From Pontibacillus yanchengensis Y32 (GTDB taxonomy: Bacteria; Bacillota; Bacilli; Bacillales; BH030062), in assembly GCF_000770635.1 (NCBI RefSeq), contig NZ_AVBF01000002.1, positions 1 through 64,000 of the forward strand: a stretch of DNA of 64,000 nucleotides, in the 5' to 3' direction. A model generated the notes under the pieces. That model saw only the letters and a list, made by a program, of their open reading frames with translations. It did not search any database and was not told the origin of the DNA. Positions 18,010-27,031 of the stretch are shown here, piece after piece. Numbering within the stretch: position 1 is the first letter of the stretch; each line of letters begins with the position of its first letter. The translations under genes and the position numbers were made by a program.

Positions 18010-18025
18010 TGCAAAAATCGTGCCA
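18010..18025 (-). promoter_or_regulatory. Sigma-54 (-24/-12) promoter of yfcC-iadA
   Basis: On the minus strand TGGCACGATTTTTGCA matches the consensus TGGCAC-N5-TTGCA exactly. The invariant GG and GC are separated by ten bases. It lies 34 bases upstream of the yfcC start codon, next to a divergent sigma-54 activator gene. Confidence 0.93.
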
Positions 18026-18047
18026 AGTTTAAAATTCTGAATTTTCC

Positions 18048-18119
18048 CACCAAATCGCTAGTTTTCACTATATCTTTTGGTGAATTGGTTGTTATAATAT
18101 ACCCAATTAGAACCAATTA
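18048..18119. promoter_or_regulatory. Candidate activator/autoregulation sites and -10 box of the regulator
   Basis: Between the sigma-54 promoter and the regulator lie two inverted repeats: CACCAAA...TTTGGTG (about 18050-18083) and AATTGGTT...AACCAATT (18083-18118). A TATAAT hexamer at 18093-18098 could be the -10 box of the regulator; its -35 box is weak. The repeats are placed where enhancer-binding proteins commonly bind, but binding is inferred. Confidence 0.5.
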
Positions 18120-18132
18120 AAGGGTGATTATA

Positions 18133-20175
18133 TTGGATAATAAAAGAGATCTTATTCTCCTAGCAGGTACAGAAGAGACTAGACTAACCCTCCACCAACA
18201 ACTCAAAGATATTCTAGGAAAGTACATATCCATTACAAGCTACGCCTCAGAGACTTCACTCCCCAACATGCTGACGAACAAACTGATAGTCTATTCCTCT
18301 CATTTAATAGATGAGGAGGTTCGTCATGTGGTTGATGATAGCTGCGAAGTAATTGTTAGTAGAAGAACAACAAATTATCAGTACATTGAACAACTTTTTC
18401 AATTAAAAGAAGGGTCAAAGGTTTTATATGTAAACGACTTCCCAGAAACATCTGAAGAGGCAATCCACACTTTACTCAAAACTGGGATTGATCATATTGA
18501 GTATATTCCTTACCACCCCGGCACGGCTGTCACACAAGAACATTTAGGGATCAAGACAGCCATTACTCCTGGTGAAGTTCATCTAGTTCCAGATCATATT
18601 GATACCATCATAAACATTGGTGTTAGACTAATTGATATTACTACTATCATGGACATCTTAGAGCATTTTCACCTAAAAGAGCAGCTAGGAGGAGATATCT
18701 CTGACCGATATACAAGAAAGATTATTGAGCTAAGTCAGAATATCTCAGATATGCATAAACAAACGGTTCAATTAAATGAACACCTAAAACAAGTCGTTGA
18801 CGGAGTGAATGATGGAATTGTTGCAATGGATACGAACGGAAACATTTCCGTTTTTAATCAGATGATGGAGCAATACACTGGTGTTTTTGCTACACATGCA
18901 ATGAATAAGAACATCAAGCAAATTTTGAAGAATGACCAATTACATTCCTTTCTTTTTAAGGAGAATGATAGAAGTCGTTTCTTAACCATTAATCATTATA
19001 ATCTAATGGTTTACCGGTTCCACCTTGAACAAGAGGGCACTACCATCTTGATATTCAAAAATGCTGATGAAACCATCTCGATTGAAAAAGCAGCTAGACA
19101 TGACCTTGTACAAAAAGGTTATATAGCCAAATATACCTTTGATCACATAATAGGTAACAGTAAAATGATAGACAATACGAAGAAGATAGCTACGAAACTA
19201 GCAAAGACTGAACTACCTGTTCTCATTCAAGGGGAAAGTGGAACAGGAAAAGAGCTATATGCCAATTCCATTCACAACGTATCCTCTAGAAACTATCAAC
19301 CATTCTTGGCAATAAATTTTAGTGCATTACCTGAGGAATTAATCGAAAGTGAGTTATTTGGGTATGAAGAAGGGGCATTTACAGGAGCACAGAAAGGCGG
19401 AAAAAAAGGACTTTTTGAGCAAGCAGATGGAGGCACGATCTTTCTGGATGAAATTGGTGATGTAAGTCTAAAGCTACAAGCAAGATTGCTACGCGTTATT
19501 CAGGAAATGGAAATCCGCCGTATAGGTGGAAATAAGAATATTCCTATCAATGTTCGTATACTTGCCGCTACGAATAAAGACCTTATGTCCTTAATAAGGG
19601 AAGGACAATTCAGAGAAGATTTATACCATAGACTCAAGGTATTATGTCTCCAGTTACCACCATTAAGAGAACGAGTGGCTGACATTCCTTTACTAATTGA
19701 ACACTTTATGAAGGAACAAACCAACGAGCCTGTAACAATCACACAGGAAGTCATGGACTCCCTAATGAAAACGAATTGGTATGGGAATGTACGCGAGTTA
19801 AAAAACACCATCTCCTATATGCTTGCCGTGAGGGAAAAAGAACAAATAACACTAGAGGACCTACCAAATGCAGCACCACTCAACGAATATATATACCAAC
19901 AACCTTCCCCTACCGTAGTTGAGGAGGACTGGGTTAACGTCAAAAGAAACGACACACTTCTACAATCCATTTATGAAATAAACAAGCGCGGGGAACGAGC
20001 CAGTAGACAGAAATTGATAAATGAATCCATGTCACAAGGATTAACCATGACCGAACAACAAATTAGAACACAACTCCATAAACTGCAGCATAAAGGGTAT
20101 ATTTCAATTGGAAGAGGCCGAACTGGGACAAATTTAACAGCTCAGGGAGTAAACTATTTAGAAAGCAATGATTGA
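18133..20175 (+). CDS. Sigma-54-dependent enhancer-binding regulator with PAS domain
   Basis: A 680-residue activator. Residues about 1-200 form an unrecognised sensory region, about 210-330 a PAS-like region (VDGVNDGIVAMDTNGNISVFN), and about 345-590 an AAA+ domain with GESGTGKE (Walker A), GAFTGAQKGG (sigma-54 contact loop), GGTIFLDEIGDV (Walker B) and the VRELKN sensor region. The C-terminus resembles a winged helix (EQQIRTQLHKLQHKGYI) rather than the usual Fis-type HTH. The TTG at 18133 is chosen because AAAGGGTG lies six bases upstream. It is divergent from the yfcC-iadA operon, whose sigma-54 promoter it very likely activates. The signal is unknown. Confidence 0.92.
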   Translation: MDNKRDLILLAGTEETRLTLHQQLKDILGKYISITSYASETSLPNMLTNKLIVYSSHLIDEEVRHVVDDSCEVIVSRRTTNYQYIEQLFQLKEGSKVLYVNDFPETSEEAIHTLLKTGIDHIEYIPYHPGTAVTQEHLGIKTAITPGEVHLVPDHIDTIINIGVRLIDITTIMDILEHFHLKEQLGGDISDRYTRKIIELSQNISDMHKQTVQLNEHLKQVVDGVNDGIVAMDTNGNISVFNQMMEQYTGVFATHAMNKNIKQILKNDQLHSFLFKENDRSRFLTINHYNLMVYRFHLEQEGTTILIFKNADETISIEKAARHDLVQKGYIAKYTFDHIIGNSKMIDNTKKIATKLAKTELPVLIQGESGTGKELYANSIHNVSSRNYQPFLAINFSALPEELIESELFGYEEGAFTGAQKGGKKGLFEQADGGTIFLDEIGDVSLKLQARLLRVIQEMEIRRIGGNKNIPINVRILAATNKDLMSLIREGQFREDLYHRLKVLCLQLPPLRERVADIPLLIEHFMKEQTNEPVTITQEVMDSLMKTNWYGNVRELKNTISYMLAVREKEQITLEDLPNAAPLNEYIYQQPSPTVVEEDWVNVKRNDTLLQSIYEINKRGERASRQKLINESMSQGLTMTEQQIRTQLHKLQHKGYISIGRGRTGTNLTAQGVNYLESND

Positions 20176-20228
20176 CCCTGTCTGTCTATTTTTGATGTTA
20201 TTTAATTTTCCTGAGACAGTAAATCAAA

Positions 20229-20257
20229 TAAAAGCACCCCAAAAATCGGGGTGCTTA
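20229..20257 (-). terminator. Terminator of PAS histidine kinase gene
   Basis: AAGCACCCC pairs with GGGGTGCTT, followed by TTTTA on the minus strand. It lies between convergent genes. Confidence 0.8.
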
Positions 20258-20263
20258 CTTAAT

Positions 20264-22192
20264 TTACCTCATATACTTAGGTAATGTCACGGTAGCTGTA
20301 GTACCTTTTCCTACCTCACTATCATAATGCAGACTTCCGCCTAAGCTTTCCACAAATTTCGTAGTAACCATGATACCTAAACCGGTTCCTTTTTCTTTTG
20401 TAGTAAAAAAAGGTTCGCCAATTCGTTCAAGCTGTTCTTTTTCGATCCCTTTACCACTATCCTGAACTTTGAAGACAAGGCTTTGTTCATCCTTATCATA
20501 GTATGCTGAAACTAGTAGTTCTCCTCCATCTTCCATAGCTTCTAACGAATTCTTAACTAAATTAATAAATACCTGATTTAATCGCTTGGGATCAGAATTT
20601 ATATTTGGAATATCCGAGTCAATTACTTTTTCCACCTGAACATTCTGCTGTTTGATTTGATGACGAAATAGAGAGACAGCATACTGAACAATCTCTACTA
20701 CATTCGTGTCCACTAATGCTTTCTCTGATTCAGGCTTCGCTAATAACATAAACTCATTCACAATCGTTTCAATACGAGCTAATTCAGAAAAGATAATGCC
20801 ACTATATTGATTCTCACCCTTTTCATTAGAAAGCATCAATTGTAAAAATCCTTTTATGGAAGTGAGTGGATTTCGAATCTCATGAGCTATCCCGGCGGCG
20901 ACTCTTACCACCGTTTCATACTGCTCAGACTTTGCCTCGAGTACTTCTTTATCCTTATGTTCGGTTATGTCTTCATGGACACCTACAACAATGGTTTTAC
21001 CCATCCGGTGCAGTGGATAACCTTTGGTTCGAATCCATTTCAGCTCCCCTAACGGAACTTTAAAACGAAATTCAACCGCAACCTTATCCATGCGCATCCG
21101 TTTGTAACTTTCAATCACCTTTTTCTGATCATCTTCATGAATATATTGTAACCAGATAGAAGGATTTTTCATTAAATCCGTTATGGAGATACCAAATATC
21201 TTCTCAAAACTAGGGCTAATGTAGTCGTAATCTTGAAAAGAAGATGACCCTATCCAGAATGCTTCGTTCACATTTTCAGCAAGCAAGGAAAAGCGTTCCT
21301 CTGTTTCGCGGAGAGCTTCTACATATGATTTTGATTGGGTAATGTCTTGAACAAATAACGTTAATTCATTATCAGATGGATAGGCTGTTACTTCAATAAT
21401 TTTACCTACATCATATAAATAATCCTGAAACTGGACTACTTGCTTTGTCTCAAACGCTTTTGTGAATTGTATAAAATAATTATGATACAAATCAATTGGA
21501 TAAACATCCCAGTAATTTTTCTTATATATATCTTTCAAACTCTTCCCAATAATATCTTCTAATGTTGGGTTGAGATAGATTATTTCCCATTCTTGACTAA
21601 TAACAGCAAATCCGTGCGGTATTTTCTCCACGATATCTTTGACTCTTCTGTATAAGCTGTCAGATCTAGAACTTGTTGGGGAAGGATACAAATTCTCTCT
21701 CGTGGTATTTTGTTGTGGCGTGCTCATTTGATTATCAATAAGCGACAACCACGTCATTAGATGATCTACATTATTAGAGACATAAGGTTCAGTTAATGTT
21801 GGTTTTGGGATAGTAAGTATATCTTCCGTTTGCAGAGTTTTCGCTATAATGGCCGTTAATTCATCAGATAATGCAACAATTTTTAACTGAATCCACTGAG
21901 GTTCTTCTTTATCCTTCGTAAAAAGACGTACTCTCACGTCATTTGCCGGCAATTTTTGCTTGTCATTCAGAATAATGCGCAAAATCGATCGATCCTTTAT
22001 ATGGAAAGAAGATAACCACGATTCTGCATACATATCCTGTTGCGGTTCGTTAATTAACTGTTGAAATTTAGGATGACAAGCTATGCTATTGTGTTCTTTT
22101 TCGTGTATACACACCCAATGTCCCATCGATTCTACTAATTGGAAACATTCCTCCATTGAAAGATGTGTGCCCTTTCCAGTAACATGAACCAC
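20264..22192 (-). CDS. PAS-domain sensor histidine kinase, sporulation-kinase type
   Basis: A 642-residue soluble kinase with no membrane segment. The N-terminal region (1-170) is PAS-like, followed by PAS domains near 185-300 (IPHGFAVISQEWEIIYLNP) and 310-420 (FWIGSSSFQDYDYISPSFEKIFG, ending in a PAC motif GVHEDITEHK). The His-kinase core has an H-box AAGIAHEIRNPLTSIKGFLQ, an N-box QVFINLVKNSLEAM, then DSGKGI, PFFTTKEKGTGLG. The architecture resembles the KinA/KinE kinases that feed the Spo0 phosphorelay. No response regulator is adjacent, consistent with an orphan phosphorelay kinase; that role is inference. The start is GTG with GAGAGG upstream. Confidence 0.9.
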   Translation of the reverse strand: MVHVTGKGTHLSMEECFQLVESMGHWVCIHEKEHNSIACHPKFQQLINEPQQDMYAESWLSSFHIKDRSILRIILNDKQKLPANDVRVRLFTKDKEEPQWIQLKIVALSDELTAIIAKTLQTEDILTIPKPTLTEPYVSNNVDHLMTWLSLIDNQMSTPQQNTTRENLYPSPTSSRSDSLYRRVKDIVEKIPHGFAVISQEWEIIYLNPTLEDIIGKSLKDIYKKNYWDVYPIDLYHNYFIQFTKAFETKQVVQFQDYLYDVGKIIEVTAYPSDNELTLFVQDITQSKSYVEALRETEERFSLLAENVNEAFWIGSSSFQDYDYISPSFEKIFGISITDLMKNPSIWLQYIHEDDQKKVIESYKRMRMDKVAVEFRFKVPLGELKWIRTKGYPLHRMGKTIVVGVHEDITEHKDKEVLEAKSEQYETVVRVAAGIAHEIRNPLTSIKGFLQLMLSNEKGENQYSGIIFSELARIETIVNEFMLLAKPESEKALVDTNVVEIVQYAVSLFRHQIKQQNVQVEKVIDSDIPNINSDPKRLNQVFINLVKNSLEAMEDGGELLVSAYYDKDEQSLVFKVQDSGKGIEKEQLERIGEPFFTTKEKGTGLGIMVTTKFVESLGGSLHYDSEVGKGTTATVTLPKYMR

Positions 22193-22389
22193 AATATAAC
22201 CTCTCTTCTCTTAAGTTAACCTTTTCCGAACATTCCCAAATACCGTTTCTATTATCTTATACTAAATCAGTTAATATTTGTATATGTTCGGGAATATAAT
22301 ACAATATTCAACTAAATTCGACATAATGATATAGAATCTTTGGTTGACTTATGTACAGAATATCACAAATAAGGGGTGATATATAATAA

Positions 22390-22452
22390 TGAGTATTCAG
22401 AAAAGTCAATATTTTCTTGAAATATTACATGTTTATGGTTTCTTTAGATAGA
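22390..22452 (+). CDS. Possible 20-residue peptide
   Basis: A short frame (MSIQKSQYFLEILHVYGFFR) has AAGGGGTG ten bases before its ATG. A TTGACT hexamer lies upstream near 22344, with no convincing -10 box at the right distance. The peptide is too short to classify. The 285-base gap between the divergent kinase and convergent WG-repeat gene otherwise shows only A/T-rich sequence and the terminator of the next gene. This may be a small peptide gene or chance. Confidence 0.25.
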
Positions 22453-22479
22453 AAAAAATCCTGCTTCCCAGCAGGATTT
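22452..22479 (-). terminator. Terminator of WG-repeat gene
   Basis: AAATCCTGC pairs with GCAGGATTT, followed by TTTTTTT on the minus strand. The stem overlaps the stop codon of the gene. Confidence 0.85.
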
Positions 22480-24187
22480 AATGAAATGACCTCCAAAAAG
22501 CTCCATCTTGATCAATGATATCGATTATCTCGGAAAATGGAATCTCAAATGTTACAAACCCAGCAGCATAAGGAGCTATGTCATAAGGAGGAAAATAAAC
22601 GAATAAGCTCTCTTTATTTACATAACAAGGTTGATCTGGTTTAATCCCTTGATACGCATCTGGGAATGTATAAAAATTATTCTCATCTTCTGCTATTTGG
22701 TCAGCGACAATCTGACTAAGGACTTCAACATAAGAGCTCCCTGGCTTAAATAAATCCTTAAGTTCAAAAAACTCTCCATCGACTAGATTGATATTCGTAT
22801 AGATTTTGGTCGGCATAGGATGGGCAGCTCCAAAATAATATTGGGACCCATTTAATTCAAGAACGAGTAATTCTTTTTGAAAGAATTCAATTTCAAAATT
22901 ACCGTAGTAGCTATATTCTAATTGCTGATCAGATGGGATAGGTTTCACTTGAGAATAATCCTTCAATTTATCATTCACTTCTCGCTGCGCCACCACATCT
23001 TCCATCCCACGAACAATAGGATAGTAGACAAGGTAATCAGGATTTGGTTTGTATTTCATTTGTAGCACTCGATACTGATTGTTTAATCGAATCGTTTTTC
23101 TAGGACGCCAGACGATTTCTCCAGCATCATTCACGTAATATAACTGATAGTCAATCATTGCTTTAATGAGCGGACCTTCTATAGATAAGGTTCCTTGCCC
23201 TGGTAGTATCGGCATATTTTGAGCGATTTTACCTTTACGGTTCAGAAAGAAGGTTTGTTCCTGATCATGCGCTGAAGCGAGCCCCTTTTTGTAAGGGAGT
23301 ACATTTTCATATCGAAAATCACTAAGAAACTCGCCATTGGTCGTAGCTATTGCGTAAAGGGAACCTAGATAAGGTTGGTCCGCCTTCACCGCTTTCCCAA
23401 CAGCAATACGATTCTCTCCTAACTGTTCGATATCATTGTACTCTGTATCTAAAATCTTTTTGCCACTTTTATTAATTAATCCATAATAGTAAAGGTAATC
23501 ATCAATGCGGTTAATAACCGCCCTCCCATCCCGAAACGCTTGAGCTCCATCATACTGTGGTTCTAGAATGACTTTTCCCTTTTCATTGATGTAACCATAT
23601 TTCCCATCAGTCTCGCGCTGAAAAACAAGTAAACCATCCCCACGTTGCCCAACGTAAGGGTATGGATACGTATATAAGAGCTTCCCTTCTTTATTGAGCA
23701 AGGCATATTGATTTTCATGTATTTTCACGAGTGCCTTCCGCTCCTTGAAATCCTCTGCCAGTAAGTATTGTGCGGGAATTACTTCCTCTCCTTTTTTATT
23801 CAAATAGCCGTATAATGTCCCCTCTTCCTTTTGTTGACTAAATACAGCTACATCATCTTGATAAGAACCTATGAAACTATAATACTTATTTGTAAGCACA
23901 TTACCTTTTTCATCTATAACACCGTAACCATTTTGGTCTGACACAACAGCCCTTCCATCCTGATACGGAGCAATATATTGATATTCTGGTTTTACGATAA
24001 ACTGACCTTTTGTATCAATCACTCCGTAGTTCCCATTCTCATCTTCCACAATAGCCAATCCATTCTTTTGAAAATCATTCGCTCTTCCAAATTGGGGCTG
24101 GATTCGAAAATCCCCTCGCGCATCAATGTACCCCCACCGTTCCCCCTCTTTACTATTAATAGGTGCTGGAAATAATTTAGGATGCAT
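22478..24187 (-). CDS. WG-repeat protein with C-terminal DUF3298/RsiV-like domain
   Basis: A 569-residue protein. Residues about 15-340 contain seven or more WG (KWG) repeats of the form GYIDxxGxxxIxPQFxxAxxFxxGxAxV, predicted to form a beta-propeller-like or solenoid surface. The C-terminal 200 residues have PIVRGMEDVVAQREVN, SYYGNFEIEFFQKELL, YFGAAHPMPTKIYTNI and AAGFVTFEIPFSEI, which resemble the DUF3298/DUF4163 region of anti-sigma factor RsiV. No signal peptide or membrane anchor is visible. GAGG lies eight bases before the ATG at 24187. Function is unknown; binding roles are usual for WG repeats. Confidence 0.85.
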   Translation of the reverse strand: MHPKLFPAPINSKEGERWGYIDARGDFRIQPQFGRANDFQKNGLAIVEDENGNYGVIDTKGQFIVKPEYQYIAPYQDGRAVVSDQNGYGVIDEKGNVLTNKYYSFIGSYQDDVAVFSQQKEEGTLYGYLNKKGEEVIPAQYLLAEDFKERKALVKIHENQYALLNKEGKLLYTYPYPYVGQRGDGLLVFQRETDGKYGYINEKGKVILEPQYDGAQAFRDGRAVINRIDDYLYYYGLINKSGKKILDTEYNDIEQLGENRIAVGKAVKADQPYLGSLYAIATTNGEFLSDFRYENVLPYKKGLASAHDQEQTFFLNRKGKIAQNMPILPGQGTLSIEGPLIKAMIDYQLYYVNDAGEIVWRPRKTIRLNNQYRVLQMKYKPNPDYLVYYPIVRGMEDVVAQREVNDKLKDYSQVKPIPSDQQLEYSYYGNFEIEFFQKELLVLELNGSQYYFGAAHPMPTKIYTNINLVDGEFFELKDLFKPGSSYVEVLSQIVADQIAEDENNFYTFPDAYQGIKPDQPCYVNKESLFVYFPPYDIAPYAAGFVTFEIPFSEIIDIIDQDGAFWRSFH

Positions 24188-24328
24188 CGCCACTCCCTCA
24201 TTTCTATAGACACTTTATCTGTATTATATGAGGCACTGCTTGGCCGTTTGCTCTTTTCAGCGTATTCGCATTAGTAGGACAAGTACTGTAAACATATATA
24301 TAAGAAAGATTACGAGAGGAGTGTTGAT

Positions 24329-24529
24329 ATGGCGAAGATTCAAGTCAAAGACAACGGGTCTTTATTTATCTCTGGTGATTTCGAAATCGTGGATGCAGAG
24401 GGGAATACCTTTCAAACGAAAAAAGTGTGTTCTCTATGTCGTTGTGGCTTCTCTGCAAACAAACCATTTTGTGATGGGTCTCATAAAGGTAAATTCCAAG
24501 ATGCTTGTAGAGCACAACCTTCTTCCTGA
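24329..24529 (+). CDS. CDGSH iron-sulfur domain protein
   Basis: A 66-residue protein containing one CDGSH-type 2Fe-2S site: C37-x-C39...C48-D-G-x-H52, written C-R-C-G-F-S-A-N-K-P-F-C-D-G-S-H. The three Cys and one His are the usual ligands. Bacterial members are small soluble proteins with proposed redox or cluster-transfer roles; no partner is evident here. GAGAGGAGTGTTGAT precedes the ATG. An overlapping longer frame (24228-24560) is a shadow without a ribosome site. Confidence 0.93.
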   Translation: MAKIQVKDNGSLFISGDFEIVDAEGNTFQTKKVCSLCRCGFSANKPFCDGSHKGKFQDACRAQPSS

Positions 24530-24595
24530 TTATTACATCACAAGCTATCATCCTTTATAATAAGAGGTACACCGTAGGAAAAGGGGCCCTTATTT

Positions 24596-25270
24596 ATGCG
24601 AAAAATTTGGCTGATGATAGCTGGTTTGATGCTAACGATTTTCATTTCAGGATGCGGAACTAGTGGTTCAACGCTTCATTTCACTGCCGCAGAAAATGTT
24701 GATAATGAGGAAGCGAAAGAAGCTGTTTCTTCTATACTATCTCTTTTGGAAATGGAAGGGTCGGTTAGTAGTTCAGAAGGGGAGGTTACTGCGACATTGA
24801 ACGAGGATATCTCTTCTTCTCAAAAAGAAACCTTACAAAAAAAGCTGGAAGAAGGAATTGACCTTTCCTTTCGTGATTTTAACGATAAGAAAATGCTCGG
24901 AGAAAAAGATCTAGTTGCCGGTACGGCAGAAGTTAGCACACGAAAGGACTTGGACACAGCTTCCATTGCTGTCCAAATGAAGGACAAAGAGCACTTCCAC
25001 GAGATTACGAAAGACATTGCTAATCGAGAGAACGGGAAAAAACAACTGGTCATATGGATCAACTATGAAGATAATCAAAGCTTTAAAGAAGAGAAGGATA
25101 AAGAAAACCCAGCATATGTATCAGCTCCGCGGGTATCCACTCCACTTAACACGGAGTCCGTACAAATTGCCGGTAGTTTTTCGGAAGAAGAAGCTAAGGA
25201 ACTTGTTCAAAAAATCAACATCGCAACATGGCTTCACTTTGTGGAGTTAGAATCCATTGACACAAAATAA
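24596..25270 (+). CDS. Lipoprotein resembling the SecD periplasmic head (P1) region
   Basis: A 224-residue exported lipoprotein with lipobox F-I-S-G-C20. No database family was recognised at first, but residues about 105-215 follow the layout of the first extracytoplasmic domain of SecD/SecDF: a segment with a beta strand and VSTRKDLDTASIAVQMKD, then KQLVIWINYED, then SAPRVSTPLN followed by VQIAGSFSEEEAKELVQKIN. In SecDF the equivalent is a strand, IAIVLDxxVxSAP and a GxFxxxEAKDLAxxL motif. No SecD transmembrane helices follow. Its role is unknown. AAGGGG precedes the ATG and a strong terminator follows the stop. It follows the CDGSH gene by 66 bases in the same direction. Confidence 0.8.
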   Translation: MRKIWLMIAGLMLTIFISGCGTSGSTLHFTAAENVDNEEAKEAVSSILSLLEMEGSVSSSEGEVTATLNEDISSSQKETLQKKLEEGIDLSFRDFNDKKMLGEKDLVAGTAEVSTRKDLDTASIAVQMKDKEHFHEITKDIANRENGKKQLVIWINYEDNQSFKEEKDKENPAYVSAPRVSTPLNTESVQIAGSFSEEEAKELVQKINIATWLHFVELESIDTK

Positions 25271-25288
25271 GAACGTTATGGAATAGAA

Positions 25289-25327
25289 AATCCTAGTGCC
25301 CATACATGGCACTAGGATTCTTTTTGC
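25289..25327 (+). terminator. Terminator after SecD-head-like lipoprotein gene
   Basis: AATCCTAGTGCC pairs with GGCACTAGGATT, followed by CTTTTTG. Confidence 0.88.
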
Positions 25328-25335
25328 TATTATGT

Positions 25336-25614
25336 CTATGATACTTCTACTGTTTTAAATAAATCACCAATTTGTGTAGCTACTTGATTCACATGTGCTT
25401 CGATTTCTGGAGGGATCGTCTCTTGACCCTTCCATTGCACTTCTCGCCCATTAAGCATTAAAGGACGACTAGACACAAACATCCACATCACTTTTTTCCC
25501 TTTCACAAAAGCTGTCCAAAGCCATTCTTCTCGATCGGACTCACTAATTCCGACGATTTTATGGCTCGCCCTTCGATTTGGACTTTTCTCAATCCGTTTC
25601 AACTGATGGATCAT
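25336..25614 (-). CDS. Unrecognised 92-residue protein
   Basis: A small protein of 92 residues with no motif I recognise. It contains the hydrophobic/aromatic segment EEWLWTAFVKGKKVMWMFVSSRPL, probably beta strands, and an amphipathic C-terminal helix (EIEAHVNQVATQIGDLF). GGGAG lies eight bases before the ATG at 25614, favouring that start over the GTG at 25629. It is in the same direction as the AIM24-family gene upstream, 64 bases away, and the two may be co-transcribed. Confidence 0.65.
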   Translation of the reverse strand: MIHQLKRIEKSPNRRASHKIVGISESDREEWLWTAFVKGKKVMWMFVSSRPLMLNGREVQWKGQETIPPEIEAHVNQVATQIGDLFKTVEVS

Positions 25615-25678
25615 CCGCATCGCTCCCACTTTTCCTATTTAGGAGCAGTATGGACGATACGAAGTGATTTTAACCCTA

Positions 25679-26377
25679 TTACGATTGAGAGGAAGAAGAA
25701 TAATATATCTCTTCAAACGGTTGTACAATGACGAATCCCTCTCCAGAAAATTTCATTTGGATGGACTCCCCACTTCCTCGACCAAAAAATGTTTTCAAGG
25801 TTACATCCGTTAGAAACTCAGGCTGTAGATGGCCTGACCACGCAACGGTTGCATTAGGGTCGGTAATAACAGGCTGATCTGGAGTTACTAATAATGTAAG
25901 TGGCTCATAATGAGACGTAATCGCCACCATCCCTCTACCTTCAAGAGATACATTAAACAGTCCGCCTGACATCATGCCAGCAACTTTTTTCATTAAATGA
26001 ATATCCCAATCAATGCCTGGCTCAAATGCCAATAAATCGTTACCGTTTACCGTGATTGCTTCATTATTTAAATCTAAAATGGTAATCTTCTTTCCTTGAT
26101 CAGCCAAGTACAGTTTCCCTTGACCCTTTGCCTTCATGAGAGCACTACCTTCTCCCGAAAAAGCTTTTTTAAACATCTTGCCTAAACCATGCTCTAAAAT
26201 GCCTTCACGCTCAAATTTAATGGACCCTGTGTAAGAAATCATCGAGCCCATCTTTGCCCACACTTCATCCGTCAAATTTACCTCAAGCATACGTTGCGTC
26301 TCAAGCTCAAAGAAACTATTTTCATTTTCATCTTGTTTTGTTTGTTTTATAAACTCTTCAATTGAATAATTGCTCAT
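25679..26377 (-). CDS. AIM24-family protein
   Basis: A 232-residue protein of the AIM24/TIGR00266-like family, all-beta, related to the yeast mitochondrial AIM24 protein. Characteristic pieces are [16 protein letters not shown], a Gly-rich region around [34 protein letters not shown] and [15 protein letters not shown]. The family is thought to form beta-barrel scaffolds, with no established reaction. AAAGGGAG lies before the ATG at 26377, so the ORF start at 26401 is rejected. It may be co-transcribed with the 92-residue gene downstream. Confidence 0.87.
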   Translation of the reverse strand: MSNYSIEEFIKQTKQDENENSFFELETQRMLEVNLTDEVWAKMGSMISYTGSIKFEREGILEHGLGKMFKKAFSGEGSALMKAKGQGKLYLADQGKKITILDLNNEAITVNGNDLLAFEPGIDWDIHLMKKVAGMMSGGLFNVSLEGRGMVAITSHYEPLTLLVTPDQPVITDPNATVAWSGHLQPEFLTDVTLKTFFGRGSGESIQMKFSGEGFVIVQPFEEIYYSSSSQS

Positions 26378-26437
26378 CTTAAACTCCCTTTCCCCATACA
26401 AAAATTTCTTCTATATATCATTATTTCTCTAGTAATA

Positions 26438-26478
26438 GAAAAAGTCCTGTCTATTTAGGAATAGACAGGACTTTTTCT
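26438..26478 (-). terminator. Terminator of DUF2188 gene
   Basis: AAAAGTCCTGTCTATT pairs with AATAGACAGGACTTTT around a four-base loop, followed by a T run on the minus strand. Confidence 0.9.
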
Positions 26479-26497
26479 ATCGGCAATCTATGATTTT

Positions 26498-26962
26498 TTA
26501 CTGTGAACTAAATCCGATATGATCTTGGATGGTTCCATCTTTTCGGTGAATAATGACTTGCGTTCCTTTGTTGGACGCAATCTCCTTGGCACGGTCTACA
26601 GCCTCATCCTTACTTGAGAAGGTTGCAGCTGGCTTCTTAGCATCCGCTGCTTGAACTGCCCAACCATCCTCATGAGCGACCACATGCTCGCCTTTATCTA
26701 ATAATTCCGGACGGTTATCGTATTGGCGGTCTTCAGGGTCACGCTGCTTTAATTTCTGGTCGGTTTTTTGCTTCATTTCAAGGATTTCATCTTCACTAGC
26801 ATCCTCGTACCATTCTTTGGCCTGCTCGGTAGCAATCGGAATAGCACTTCCTTCATCGTACCCTTCATCTAACATAGCATTCGCTATCTCGATGGCCTTT
26901 TTTCGGACAGGGGTTTCTAGATTCTTTAATGAGCTTGGATAATCATCAGTATCCCAAGGCAT
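26498..26962 (-). CDS. DUF2188-domain protein with ChaB-like N-terminus
   Basis: A 154-residue cytosolic protein. Residues 1-60 (MPWDTDDYPSSLKNL..., ANAMLDEGYDEGSAIPIA) resemble the N-terminal helices of ChaB-like proteins. Residues about 90-150 match DUF2188: HVVAHEDGWAVQAADAKKP, the DEAVDRAKEIASNKG helix and QVIIHRKDGTIQDHIGF. DUF2188 proteins are small, general-stress-associated and of unknown biochemistry. GCGGAGGT lies seven bases before the ATG at 26962. The thioredoxin gene lies upstream in the same direction. Confidence 0.83.
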   Translation of the reverse strand: MPWDTDDYPSSLKNLETPVRKKAIEIANAMLDEGYDEGSAIPIATEQAKEWYEDASEDEILEMKQKTDQKLKQRDPEDRQYDNRPELLDKGEHVVAHEDGWAVQAADAKKPAATFSSKDEAVDRAKEIASNKGTQVIIHRKDGTIQDHIGFSSQ

Positions 26963-27031
26963 CACAAACACCTCCGCAACAGTATATTCTCTTATACTAT
27001 ACGTTACCCTTCCATTCCTATCCAAAAACAC

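Noticed and set aside
24228-24560. Plus-strand frame over the CDGSH gene
   Set aside because: Shadow frame of the CDGSH gene with no ribosome site.
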